A stretch of DNA of 64,000 nucleotides from Desulfitibacter sp. BRH_c19 (lineage in GTDB: Bacteria > Bacillota > DSM-16504 > Desulfitibacterales > Desulfitibacteraceae): NCBI GenBank assembly GCA_001515945.1, contig LOER01000031.1, positions 1 to 64,000 on the forward strand. Reading direction: 5' to 3'. The notes beneath the pieces are model-generated. The model did not search any database. It saw only the letters and a program-made list of their open reading frames with translations, and was not told the origin of the DNA. Below are positions 1 to 7,681 of the stretch, one piece after another (the stretch's first letter is position 1; each line of letters starts with the position of its first letter). Both the position numbers and the translations under genes were made by a program.

Positions 1-165
1 CCTTGAGTACCTTGGCCAGACTGATTTTCATACTGCTGTACAGTCTGCCTGAACTGTTGTGGACTATAAGTAGCTTGACTGCCTTGACCTTGCATACTAT
101 AGCCTTGCGTACCATACCCTTGAGTACCTTGGCCAGACTGATTTTCATACTGCTGTACAGTCTGC
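1..165. repeat. 117-bp in-gene tandem repeat (48-bp identical cores at 1-48 and 118-165)
   Basis: Bases 1-48 and 118-165 are identical, giving a 117-bp (39-codon) period inside the minus-strand Gln-rich gene. The array continues past the window edge, so the copy number cannot be read here. The bases between the cores diverge more, as in an array evolving by recombination. Confidence 0.85.
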
Positions 166-497
166 TGAAATCTCTGAGGATCAAAGTGAGCTTGACCAGT
201 ATATCCTGATTGGCCAGATCCCATGGTATATTGTTGTCCACTAGTGCCCATTGAAAGCTGTCCCATTGGAACTTGCTGTATCAATGATCCAACCTGTTGA
301 ATGTCCTGGGATGCTTGCTGAGCCAACTGCTGCAGTTGTTGTAGCTGTTGAGCCACGGAGCCCTCTTTTTGTGAGAGCTGCTGTAATTGCTGCTGGTTTT
401 GCTGCTCTGATTGCTGAATTTGCCGAGCTATTGAGCTAATTGAGCTTAGTTCCTGTTGACATTGTTGTACTTTGCTTTGAATTTGTTGCGGATTCAA
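1..497 (-). CDS. Gln-rich repeat protein of unknown function, 3' end outside the window
   Basis: Read on the minus strand from a TTG start at 497, with a GGAGGTG ribosome site just upstream (about 503-510), the frame stays open for 165 codons and runs off the window edge. The product begins MNPQQIQSKVQQCQQEL. Its first ~80 residues are very rich in Gln, with Leu/Ile/Ala spacing that suggests a coiled coil. After that come Gly/Gln/Tyr/Ser-rich repeats carrying a QTVQQYENQSGQGTQG unit that recurs every 39 residues. I see no signal peptide and no known domain. Q/G/Y-rich repeats of this kind occur in spore-surface and adhesive proteins, but that is only a compositional analogy. The plus-strand open frames over the same bases are shadows. 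It is divergent from sigI. Confidence in the gene is good; the function is unknown. Confidence 0.75.
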   Translation of the reverse strand, partial: MNPQQIQSKVQQCQQELSSISSIARQIQQSEQQNQQQLQQLSQKEGSVAQQLQQLQQLAQQASQDIQQVGSLIQQVPMGQLSMGTSGQQYTMGSGQSGYTGQAHFDPQRFQQTVQQYENQSGQGTQGYGTQGYSMQGQGSQATYSPQQFRQTVQQYENQSGQGTQ

Positions 498-737
498 AGT
501 TTCACCTCCAAAAGTTTAATTATTGTGATGGTCTTACCATCTAAAAATTATTCTTTCCTTGCAGAAAAAAATAATACCTTTTTAGGAATGTAAAAAAAAG
601 GAAGGGATTCTATCCCAAAAAAAAATATTCATCTCGTATTAAACTTAAAGGAAAAAGTTTCATAATACAATTTGCAGGTAAATACCAAAGAAAAGGAGAA
701 ATCATAGGGCATCAAATCTATAGAGGGTGTTAAGTTA
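498..737. other. Divergent intergenic region between the Gln-rich gene and sigI
   Basis: This AT-rich stretch carries the ribosome site of the minus-strand gene at its left end. A short palindrome GGGAT-TCT-ATCCC lies at 605-617, followed by an A-tract and then CGTATTAAA near 635. The spaced CCC...CGTAT layout is loosely like autoregulatory SigI promoters, but I cannot confirm a consensus match. No convincing sigma-A promoter was seen. Confidence 0.35.
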
Positions 738-1466
738 ATGAATTCGAATTCCCATAATAATTGTGCAATACATAAGGCTCAAAATGGAAATGAAATAGAA
801 AGAGAAGCTTTGCTTCTTACACATACAGAGTTTATTAGGAGAATAGGTAGTAGAGTTTGCGGACGACGGCTTGATTTTCATGATGATGAAATGAGTATTT
901 GTTTAATTGCATTTAACCAAGCACTTGACAGCTACAAACATGAAACTAAAGTTCCATTTAAAAGTTATGCCGCAGTAGTTATTAGAAATAAAGTAATAGA
1001 TTACTTGCGAAAGGAAAATAGGCACAGGCATCTACCATTAGAAATATCTAACGACAATATTGAGGAAGATACATATAGCCCAGCTGAGATTCGCGAAGCA
1101 GTAAAAATATATCAAAGTGATTCAGATGAGGAACTTAGAAAGTACGAAATAGTCCAGTTGGGTAATCTTCTTCAAAGATTTGATATTACTTGGAATGATC
1201 TACTTGAATATTGCCCTAAACATCAAAGGAAAAGAGTTTTGTGTCTTAAAGCTGCAGGCATTCTTGTTAGTGATGATGAAATGTGGGAGTATTTTTGGCG
1301 AAATAAGATGGTGCCGATTAAGAAACTGACACAGGAATTGAATGTTAGCAGAAAAACTATTGAGCGAAGCCGAAAATATATTGCCGCGACTGCTGTTCTT
1401 ATAAAGTATAAAGAAGAATTTATTCTATTATATGAGTACATAAAGGATGAATTGGAAAGGGGGTGA
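738..1466 (+). CDS. sigI: RNA polymerase sigma factor SigI
   Basis: This 242-residue protein has a sigma-70 region 2 at about residues 25-95 (FKSYAAVVIRNKVIDYLRKE, then NRHRHLPLE) and a C-terminal helix-turn-helix near residues 195-225 (IKKLTQELNVSRKTIERSRKYI). This arrangement is characteristic of the SigI family, which in Bacillus responds to heat and cell-envelope stress and in cellulolytic clostridia to polysaccharides. The next gene, 6 bases downstream, encodes an RsgI-type anti-sigma factor, the usual partner, which strongly supports the call. The ATG start follows a weak GAGGGTG site. The pair is probably autoregulated, as known for the family. What this SigI controls cannot be told from the window. 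Confidence 0.9.
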   Translation: MNSNSHNNCAIHKAQNGNEIEREALLLTHTEFIRRIGSRVCGRRLDFHDDEMSICLIAFNQALDSYKHETKVPFKSYAAVVIRNKVIDYLRKENRHRHLPLEISNDNIEEDTYSPAEIREAVKIYQSDSDEELRKYEIVQLGNLLQRFDITWNDLLEYCPKHQRKRVLCLKAAGILVSDDEMWEYFWRNKMVPIKKLTQELNVSRKTIERSRKYIAATAVLIKYKEEFILLYEYIKDELERG

Positions 1467-1472
1467 AATACA

Positions 1473-2735
1473 TTGGGGAAGCGTAAGGGCTTGATTACTG
1501 ATATCCAAGGTAAAAAGGCAATAGTATTGACAAAAAAGGGGGAATTCCTGAAAGTTAATCTTCCTAAGGAAGCAGACGTTGGTAGCGAAATAGAATTTTC
1601 CACAAAGCTGAATTTTTTACCACTAGTTGCTGGTATTATTTTAATATTTTTTATTGGCTGGTCAATGATGTATATTACAAATCCGGCTATTGCAGCTCAT
1701 ATGACTTTAGAGGTCAATTCTGGATTAGAGTTAGCACTTGACAAAAAATTAAATGTAATCTCTGTAAAGTCCACAGATGAAGCAGGGGAAGAGTTTGTTA
1801 GCAAATTAAAGGTAAATGGAATGCAAGTAAGAGATGCTGTAGAAATAATTATGGATGAAGCGATAAGCCAAAATATTTTGAAACAAGGTCAAGTGGAGAA
1901 TCCTGAAATAATATTAGCAACCGTAACTTCAAATAGTCCAAAGGTATCTCTAAATGAAGAAGAAGTGGGCAAGTGGGTTTCTGCTAATTTAGATAAACAT
2001 GAGCTGACAAATGATGTAATGGTACAAAGAGGTTCCACAGAAGACTGGGAAAAAGCTAAAAAAGAAAAAATGCCTCCAGCAAAATACATAATGATCAAGA
2101 AAATTGAAGAAGAAGGCATTGTTGTGGCCGAAACCCAAGAGGAATTGTTGGAAATTGATGTAAGAGATCTAGTTAGAATAATCAATGAAAAGAAGACAAA
2201 ATCTAATATTAAGGACCAAAAAAACCAAAAAAATCAAAAAGACCAAAAAGACCAAAAAGACCAAAAAGATCAAGAGCTTGTCATGGATGAATTCAATGAA
2301 GATCCTCATGAGGAAGACATTAATGAAAAACCGGATATGAAAGAGTCTACGAAGGAAGAGCGAATTAACAATAATAATTCATCTAGGAACGAGCCAGGTA
2401 GAGGTCATAAAGATAATAATTCACAGCAGGGATCTAAGGAATCTAGAGTTTCTAAGGAAGCTACTATGGAAACTGAATCTACTATGACTGAATCTCCTAT
2501 GGTAACCGAAGCTACTATGGAAACTGAAGCTCCTAAGGAATCTAAAGATTCCACTAGGCCAAATAATATATCAGATCAGGATGAAGTGAAGGATAATGAA
2601 ATAGAGAGGAAATGGAATAAAGAGAATAATAATAAAGACATACTAAATTACATAAAAATATTTGACAATAATAGGAATGTAGATGATTTCTCAATTCACT
2701 TAAAAAGAATACCCGGTTTTAAAAAGCCATATTAG
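1473..2735 (+). CDS. rsgI: RsgI-type anti-sigma-I factor
   Basis: A TTG start preceded by AAAGGGGG gives 420 residues. Residues 3-45 form the RsgI N-terminal beta domain (KGLITDIQGKKAIVLTKKGEFL) that binds SigI in the cytoplasm. Residues ~49-69 are one transmembrane helix (VAGIILIFFIGWSMMYI). Residues ~75-235 form an extracytoplasmic domain like the conserved middle part of RsgI proteins. The remainder is low complexity: a run of DQK/NQK tripeptides at about residues 247-268, acidic and Asn-rich stretches, and repeated Met-Glu-Thr-Glu / Ala-Thr-Met units. There is no carbohydrate-binding or glycosidase domain of the sort attached to clostridial cellulosome RsgIs. The low-complexity tail ends in a short less-biased segment. 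Coupling to sigI is clear; the signal sensed is unknown. Confidence 0.88.
   Translation: MGKRKGLITDIQGKKAIVLTKKGEFLKVNLPKEADVGSEIEFSTKLNFLPLVAGIILIFFIGWSMMYITNPAIAAHMTLEVNSGLELALDKKLNVISVKSTDEAGEEFVSKLKVNGMQVRDAVEIIMDEAISQNILKQGQVENPEIILATVTSNSPKVSLNEEEVGKWVSANLDKHELTNDVMVQRGSTEDWEKAKKEKMPPAKYIMIKKIEEEGIVVAETQEELLEIDVRDLVRIINEKKTKSNIKDQKNQKNQKDQKDQKDQKDQELVMDEFNEDPHEEDINEKPDMKESTKEERINNNNSSRNEPGRGHKDNNSQQGSKESRVSKEATMETESTMTESPMVTEATMETEAPKESKDSTRPNNISDQDEVKDNEIERKWNKENNNKDILNYIKIFDNNRNVDDFSIHLKRIPGFKKPY
2214..2276 (+). repeat. 9-bp microsatellite (GACCAAAAA-like) coding Asp-Gln-Lys repeats in rsgI
   Basis: About seven tandem copies of a 9-base unit (GACCAAAAA, with AACCAAAAA and AATCAAAAA variants) encode DQK/NQK tripeptides. 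The last units are nearly identical at DNA level, so length change by slippage is plausible and would stay in frame. Confidence 0.8.
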
Positions 2736-2853
2736 CAGAATAATTTCTGTTTGGTTTACAGAAAATATAAAAAGTATCATATTCTGCAGGAGATAATAGG
2801 ATTTTACCGAGGAGATTCAAGTTTTAAAAAGAATTAAACAATAAAGGCTACTT

Positions 2854-2882
2854 GGGTACATAATTTTTGTTAATATGTGCCC
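2854..2882 (+). other. Hairpin or operator-like inverted repeat before the first corrinoid gene
   Basis: GGGTACATA and TATGTGCCC flank an 11-base spacer and pair over 9 positions with one G-U. It lies about 45 bases before the corrinoid-protein start. It has no T-tract on the plus strand, so it is not an ordinary terminator. It could be a protein-binding site or a leader hairpin. Confidence 0.4.
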
Positions 2883-2926
2883 ACTTTAAAAAAATAGAGA
2901 ACAAAATTTTAAGGAGGTAAATGTAA

Positions 2927-3559
2927 ATGGCAAACTTTGAAGAGCTGTCAAATGCAGTAATTGCTGGTAATGAGGCAAAGGTTAAGGATCTTACAAAAGC
3001 TTTAGTTGACCAGGGAGGAGATCCATTAGAAATTATTAACCAGGGTTTAGTAGCAGGTATGACTGTAGTTGGAACAAGATTTAAGGCTGGGGACATGTTT
3101 GTTCCTGAAGTTTTAATGGCAGCAAGATCTATGCATGGTGGGATGGATATCGTTAAGCCACTTATTGCTGATGCTGATGTACCTACTAAAGGTAAAGTTG
3201 TTATAGGAACTGTTAAGGGTGACCTTCATGACATTGGTAAAAACTTGGTTGGTATGTTAATGGAAAGTGCTGGATACAATGTAGTTAACTTAGGAGTAGA
3301 CGTTCCTCCAGAAAAATTTGTTGAAGCTGTTAAGGAACACAATCCTAGATATGTAGCTATGTCTGCACTTTTAACAACTACTATGTTGGCTATGAAAGAT
3401 ACAATTGAATTATTAAAAGAAGAAGGCTTAAGAGACAAAGTTAAGTGCTTAATCGGCGGAGCTCCAGTTTCTCAAGAATTTTCAGATGAAATCGGCGCTG
3501 ATGGATATGCACCTGATGCTGCTTCCGCAACTGAACTTTGTGACAAGCTACAAGCTTAA
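2927..3559 (+). CDS. Methyltransferase cognate corrinoid protein (MtbC/MttC-type)
   Basis: This 210-residue protein has the two-domain layout of small corrinoid proteins: an N-terminal helical cap (residues 1-85) and a C-terminal B12-binding Rossmann domain. The lower-ligand motif DxHxxG is intact (D99, H101, G104 in GDLHDIGKNLV), followed by GVDVPPEKFVEA and LIGGAPVS. Proteins of this family carry cobalamin that is methylated by a substrate-specific methyltransferase and demethylated by a second enzyme. The next genes encode a pterin-binding methyltransferase and a corrinoid activator, fitting such a system. It has a strong site AAGGAGGTAAATGTAA before ATG. The methyl donor is not identifiable because no MttB/MtaB/MtbB-type gene lies in the window. 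Confidence 0.9.
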   Translation: MANFEELSNAVIAGNEAKVKDLTKALVDQGGDPLEIINQGLVAGMTVVGTRFKAGDMFVPEVLMAARSMHGGMDIVKPLIADADVPTKGKVVIGTVKGDLHDIGKNLVGMLMESAGYNVVNLGVDVPPEKFVEAVKEHNPRYVAMSALLTTTMLAMKDTIELLKEEGLRDKVKCLIGGAPVSQEFSDEIGADGYAPDAASATELCDKLQA

Positions 3560-3566
3560 TAATCAA

Positions 3567-3598
3567 AGACCAATGGGAGAAATCCCGTTGGTTCTTTA
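3567..3598 (+). terminator. Intercistronic hairpin, possible attenuating terminator
   Basis: ACCAA-T-GGGA and TCCC-G-TTGGT pair around a GAAA tetraloop, followed by the weak tail TCTTTAATA. It sits between the corrinoid gene and the methyltransferase gene. It may lower expression of downstream genes or protect the corrinoid-protein mRNA 3' end. Confidence 0.5.
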
Positions 3599-3627
3599 AT
3601 AAAAAGAATTTGTTGGAGGTAATAAAT

Positions 3628-4428
3628 ATGTTAATAGTAGGCGAATTAATTAACACTAGTAGAAAGGATATCAAGCCTGCAGTTGAGAATAGAGATGCAG
3701 CTTATATTCAAAAGATTGCTAAAGAGCAAGTTGAAGCTGGAGCAAACTACGTTGATGTAAACTGTGGGACTCAAGTATTTAATGAGCCAGAAGTTATGGA
3801 ATGGCTGGTTAAAACAGTTCAAGAAGCAGTTGAAGTTCCTTTATGTATTGATAGTCCAAATCCAAAAGCGCTAGAAGTTGGGTTAGCTTTAACTAAGACT
3901 AAAAAGCCAATGGTTAACTCCATTACTGCAGAAAAAGAGAGATTTGAAATAATACTACCTTTAATTCAAAAATATAATGCAAAAGTAGTTGCTTTATGTA
4001 TGGATGATTCCGGAATGCCAGAAACAGCTGAGGACAGAATAGTAATTGTTGACAAATTAATTAAAGATCTTACTGCTAACGGAATAGCAGAAGATGATAT
4101 TTACCTTGATCCTCTAGTAAAACCTGTAAGTACAGGCGATAAAGCTGGTCTGGAAGTTCTCGATACTGTTAGATACATCAGAGAAAACTATCCAAAAGTG
4201 CATGCTATTTGTGGCCTAAGTAATATTTCATATGGTCTTCCTAACAGAAAAATATTGAACCAAACTTTTATGATTCAAACTATGACCATGGGTATGGATG
4301 CTTATATTCTTAATCCAATTGATAAGAAGATGATGGGCTTTATTTACTCAGCTTCTGCAACATTGGGTCAAGATCCTTTCTGTGGAAAATATCTCACTGC
4401 TCACAGAAATGGTTTATACGAAGACTAA
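3628..4428 (+). CDS. Pterin-binding methyltransferase (methyl-THF:corrinoid or MtgA-type)
   Basis: Start ATG 3628 was chosen because GGAGGT lies 7 bases upstream; a TTG further up lacks a site. The 266-residue protein is a single TIM barrel of the pterin-binding family (MeTr/AcsE, MtgA, MetH pterin module). Visible motifs are GELIN (5-9), DVNCG (43-47), CIDSPN (73-78), NSIT (97-100) and a late GLSNISYGLPNR segment. Such enzymes move a methyl group between tetrahydrofolate and a corrinoid protein. Lying between a corrinoid protein and a RACo-type activator, it most likely methylates THF from, or demethylates methyl-THF onto, the neighbouring corrinoid proteins. The length matches stand-alone MeTr/MtgA. 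Reaction direction is inference. Confidence 0.85.
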   Translation: MLIVGELINTSRKDIKPAVENRDAAYIQKIAKEQVEAGANYVDVNCGTQVFNEPEVMEWLVKTVQEAVEVPLCIDSPNPKALEVGLALTKTKKPMVNSITAEKERFEIILPLIQKYNAKVVALCMDDSGMPETAEDRIVIVDKLIKDLTANGIAEDDIYLDPLVKPVSTGDKAGLEVLDTVRYIRENYPKVHAICGLSNISYGLPNRKILNQTFMIQTMTMGMDAYILNPIDKKMMGFIYSASATLGQDPFCGKYLTAHRNGLYED

Positions 4429-4452
4429 AATATCACAATAACGGAGGGTATT

Positions 4453-6270
4453 ATGAAATCATTCCAGATTACTGTGCTTCCAACGAACAGGAAGATAGAG
4501 GTAACAGAGGAAAAATCCCTTCACTCAGCGTTAACTCAAGCAGGTATTGATATCGAAGGTACCTGTGGTGGAAAAGGAACCTGTGGTAAGTGTAAGGTAA
4601 GAGTCTTAGAAGGCAAAAAGGCTTTAGCCAAAGACGCAGGCAAGAAACTCTCAAAAGAAGAAAAAGAGGCAGGCTGGAGATTAGCCTGCCTTATTCCTAT
4701 TGAAGAGGACATGACTATTTCCATTCCTGCTAAAGCTGAGGAAGGCGACAGAAAGACTCATTTAAGTGGTAAGGACCACTATCAAGTTGACACACAGTTT
4801 AAGAAAACAAATATTACTATGCCAAAACCTTCTCTTGAGGATCAAAAGTCAGATATTAATAGAATTATAGCAGAATTAGGAGAAGATGATTATGAAATAA
4901 CTTTACAAGTTTTAGAAAAAGCACCAAAAATGATACGTGATTCAAAATTTAATGTTACCGTAACTAGTTACGGCAAAAAGATTATTGATATTGAAAAAGG
5001 AGATACCACAAAGGAAATTTATGGTGTTGCTTTTGACATTGGCACAACAACTGTTGTTGGCACATTAATAAACCTTGTCACAGGGGAAGTTACAGCCGCC
5101 AATGCAGCGGCAAATGCACAAAGGTCTTATGGGGCTGACGTTATAGCTAGAATTACTTATGTTTCTGAGAATAAAAACGGTTTAGAAGTACTAAAGAATA
5201 AAGTAGTAGAAACAATGAATAATATTATCAACTCACTTATAGACACAGCAAAGATAAATCCAGAAAATATATATAGTATTGTTACGGTTGGTAATACTGT
5301 TATGCAGCACCTTCTTATTGGATCAAACCCAATAAATATTGCTATGGCTCCTTATACCCCTGTTTTTCAGAATTCGTTAAAGCTAAATGCATACACCATG
5401 GGGATCCATGTAAATAAAGAGGCAGTTTTATATACTACCCCAAATGTAGCTGGATATGTGGGAGCAGATACAGTAGGAGTGATTTTGGCTACTCATATAG
5501 AAGAAAGTGAAGATATTCTTTTGGCTGTAGATATTGGAACAAATGGAGAGATAATGCTTGGAAACAAAGACAGGATTATAGCTTGTTCAGCAGCAGCAGG
5601 ACCAGCCTTTGAAGGAGCTCAGATTAAAAAAGGTATGAGAGCTGCAGATGGTGCTATTGAAAAAGTAACAATTACAGACGATGTGTATATAGATGTTATT
5701 GGTAATAAAAAACCTATTGGCATTTGTGGTTCCGGCCTTGTAGATGCTGTGGCAGAACTTATAAAAGTAGGGATTATTAATCTGGGAGGAAGATTACTTC
5801 CATCAGATGAAGTACCCAATTTAACCAAAGCGCTAAAAGATAGAATTGTTGAGGGCCGAAATGGATATGACTTCGTAATCTATAAAGGCGAAGACTCACT
5901 TGAAGATGTGGTATTAACACAAAAGGATGTTCGAGAACTGCAACTTGCGAAGGGTGCCATATACGCCGGTATCAAGATTTTGATAAGTGAGTTAGGAATT
6001 GAGGTCAAGGATATTAACCGTGTATTATTAGCTGGAGCATTTGGTAACTATATACAGGTTGAAAGTGCTAAAACTATTGCTTTACTACCTGAGGAGCTTG
6101 AAGTTGAACAGGTAGGAAATGCAGCTGGCATTGGTGCTAGAATGGTGTTAGCATCTGATAGTGAAAAGGCTAGAGCAGACTATATTTCTGATAAAATTAA
6201 GTATATCGAGTTATCAAGCAGAAAAGACTTTCAGGATGTATTTATGACAGCCTTAGGCTTCGGAAACTAG
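4453..6270 (+). CDS. Corrinoid-protein reductive activator (RACo/RamA-like 2Fe-2S ASKHA ATPase)
   Basis: This 605-residue protein has an N-terminal 2Fe-2S ferredoxin domain with ligands C38, C44, C47 and C79 (CGGKGTCGKC ... RLAC), a linker region (~90-190), and a C-terminal ASKHA-type ATP-binding region. ASKHA motifs are FDIGTTTVVGTLI, AVDIGTNGEIMLG, GICGSGLVDAVAE and LLAGAFGNYI. This is the architecture of RACo and related activators, which use ATP to drive reduction of inactive Co(II) to active Co(I) corrinoid. Its clients are probably the two flanking corrinoid proteins. RamA-type activators with two C-terminal 4Fe-4S clusters differ: here there is no C-terminal cysteine cluster. It starts ATG after a GGAGGGT site, 24 bases after the methyltransferase. 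Confidence 0.9.
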   Translation: MKSFQITVLPTNRKIEVTEEKSLHSALTQAGIDIEGTCGGKGTCGKCKVRVLEGKKALAKDAGKKLSKEEKEAGWRLACLIPIEEDMTISIPAKAEEGDRKTHLSGKDHYQVDTQFKKTNITMPKPSLEDQKSDINRIIAELGEDDYEITLQVLEKAPKMIRDSKFNVTVTSYGKKIIDIEKGDTTKEIYGVAFDIGTTTVVGTLINLVTGEVTAANAAANAQRSYGADVIARITYVSENKNGLEVLKNKVVETMNNIINSLIDTAKINPENIYSIVTVGNTVMQHLLIGSNPINIAMAPYTPVFQNSLKLNAYTMGIHVNKEAVLYTTPNVAGYVGADTVGVILATHIEESEDILLAVDIGTNGEIMLGNKDRIIACSAAAGPAFEGAQIKKGMRAADGAIEKVTITDDVYIDVIGNKKPIGICGSGLVDAVAELIKVGIINLGGRLLPSDEVPNLTKALKDRIVEGRNGYDFVIYKGEDSLEDVVLTQKDVRELQLAKGAIYAGIKILISELGIEVKDINRVLLAGAFGNYIQVESAKTIALLPEELEVEQVGNAAGIGARMVLASDSEKARADYISDKIKYIELSSRKDFQDVFMTALGFGN

Positions 6271-6367
6271 GATGATTTGTAAGATGGTATAAAAAGAAGG
6301 AAAATAACAAGAAATATAGAATGCTATTATAATGGAAGGCCAACAGTAAAAGAGGGAGATATTGCCC

Positions 6368-7666
6368 ATGCTGCATTCTATTGAGTTAAGAAGTTTAATA
6401 GGAGATGAAATTCTCCAAAAAATATTAAGTTCCTTCAAAAAGGCTACTGGGCTGAGGGCAATAATAGTAGACGTCAAGGGCGAGGGGCGTATTGTTCCTA
6501 CAGAATTTCCTGAAGATTGTAAATTATGCCAGGTTGTCCGAAGCTCAGAAAAAGGATTAGAGAAATGCCAACGGTCTTACGAAAGAGCAGGTAAAGAGGC
6601 TGCTAAATATGGTGAGCCCTATATATTCCGTTGCCACGCGGGCCTAGTAGGGTGGGCTGCTCCTTTGATGTTGGAAGATAAACACTTAGGAGCAATAATT
6701 TGTGCTCAGGTACTTATGTGGGAACCAGAGGAATACTTTTTAGAAGAAATTAAAGAAATGTGCTCAGGCTTGGGCATTGATTTGTCAGAATTAATAGAAG
6801 CAACTAAAAGCTTAGCTGTGATTTCACCCCAGATGGTTCAAGGGGCAGCTGATTTATTATTTGTGGTAGGTAACCATTTGATGAAAACTACCATGATTAC
6901 ACAACAGCAGCGCAAAGAAATTGCTGATCAGCAAGCACGACTTGGAGAAGAGATGTTTGCTAGAAAGCAGCTTGAGGATGCTTTTAAAAAAATAGAAACT
7001 CGATCAAATAGAGTTTATGCCCTTGAGAAGGAACAGGATTTAGTTACTAAGGTTAGAAATGGTGATTGGGATGGCACATATAGGGTATTAAATGAACTAC
7101 TAGCGGATATTTTGCAAAAATATCCTGGAGATATTCAAGAGATAAAGACTCGTGCATTGGAATTGTTGGTTGTTATGTCACGCGCAGCAGTTGAAGGTGG
7201 AGCAAACTTAAAAAACCTACTAAGTCTTAATTCTAGGTACATGGATGAAATGATGCGATTGGACAATATTGAAGACTTATGCCTATGGCTTTTAAAGATA
7301 ACCCAAAAGTTTGTTGATAGTGTAGATGAAGGTGATGATATTAAAAATCTTCAGGTTATTCAAAAAGCGGCTGAGTACATGAAGGCTAACTTCATTGCAA
7401 AGCTAACAATTGATGACATCTCGCAGGCTGTATACTTGAGTCCGTGTTATCTTAGTAAAATTTTCAAGCAGGAGTTGGGATGCACCATAATGGAATTCCT
7501 AACTAAAATTAGAATTGAAGAGGCTAAGAAACTGCTAAAAAATCCTAAATATAATATTATGCAAGTTGCAGATGAAATAGGATTTGAAGATCCCAGCTAT
7601 TTTACAAAGGTATTTAAGAGGAGTGAAGGAGTTACTCCCAGCCAATATAAAAGAAAAGCTCTATAA
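6368..7666 (+). CDS. AraC-family regulator with PocR sensory domain
   Basis: The start at ATG 6368 lies 9 bases after GGGAG; an in-frame TTG six bases earlier is too close to the site. Of 432 residues, about 5-160 form a PocR domain, with conserved cysteines in CKLCQ, EKCQRSYE and FRCHAG and the GAIICAQVL strand. A short coiled linker follows (~180-220), then a helical middle region, and two AraC helix-turn-helix units at the C terminus (KLTIDDISQAVYLSPCYLSKIFKQELG and IMQVADEIGFEDPSYFTKVFKR). PocR domains are thought to sense small hydrocarbon or C1-type ligands. Placement between the activator gene and a second corrinoid gene suggests it controls this cluster in response to the methyl substrate. 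No binding site could be assigned. Confidence 0.9.
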   Translation: MLHSIELRSLIGDEILQKILSSFKKATGLRAIIVDVKGEGRIVPTEFPEDCKLCQVVRSSEKGLEKCQRSYERAGKEAAKYGEPYIFRCHAGLVGWAAPLMLEDKHLGAIICAQVLMWEPEEYFLEEIKEMCSGLGIDLSELIEATKSLAVISPQMVQGAADLLFVVGNHLMKTTMITQQQRKEIADQQARLGEEMFARKQLEDAFKKIETRSNRVYALEKEQDLVTKVRNGDWDGTYRVLNELLADILQKYPGDIQEIKTRALELLVVMSRAAVEGGANLKNLLSLNSRYMDEMMRLDNIEDLCLWLLKITQKFVDSVDEGDDIKNLQVIQKAAEYMKANFIAKLTIDDISQAVYLSPCYLSKIFKQELGCTIMEFLTKIRIEEAKKLLKNPKYNIMQVADEIGFEDPSYFTKVFKRSEGVTPSQYKRKAL

Positions 7667-7681
7667 GTAGGGGGTAGTGTT

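Noticed and set aside
1-165. CRISPR array
   Set aside because: The repeat is 117 bp with coding periodicity and no spacer-repeat structure; no cas genes are present.
3-439. Two plus-strand open frames (68 and 62 codons) at the window start
   Set aside because: They are antisense to the Gln-rich gene, have Leu/Ile-rich shadow composition from CAG/CAA codons read backwards, and lack ribosome sites.
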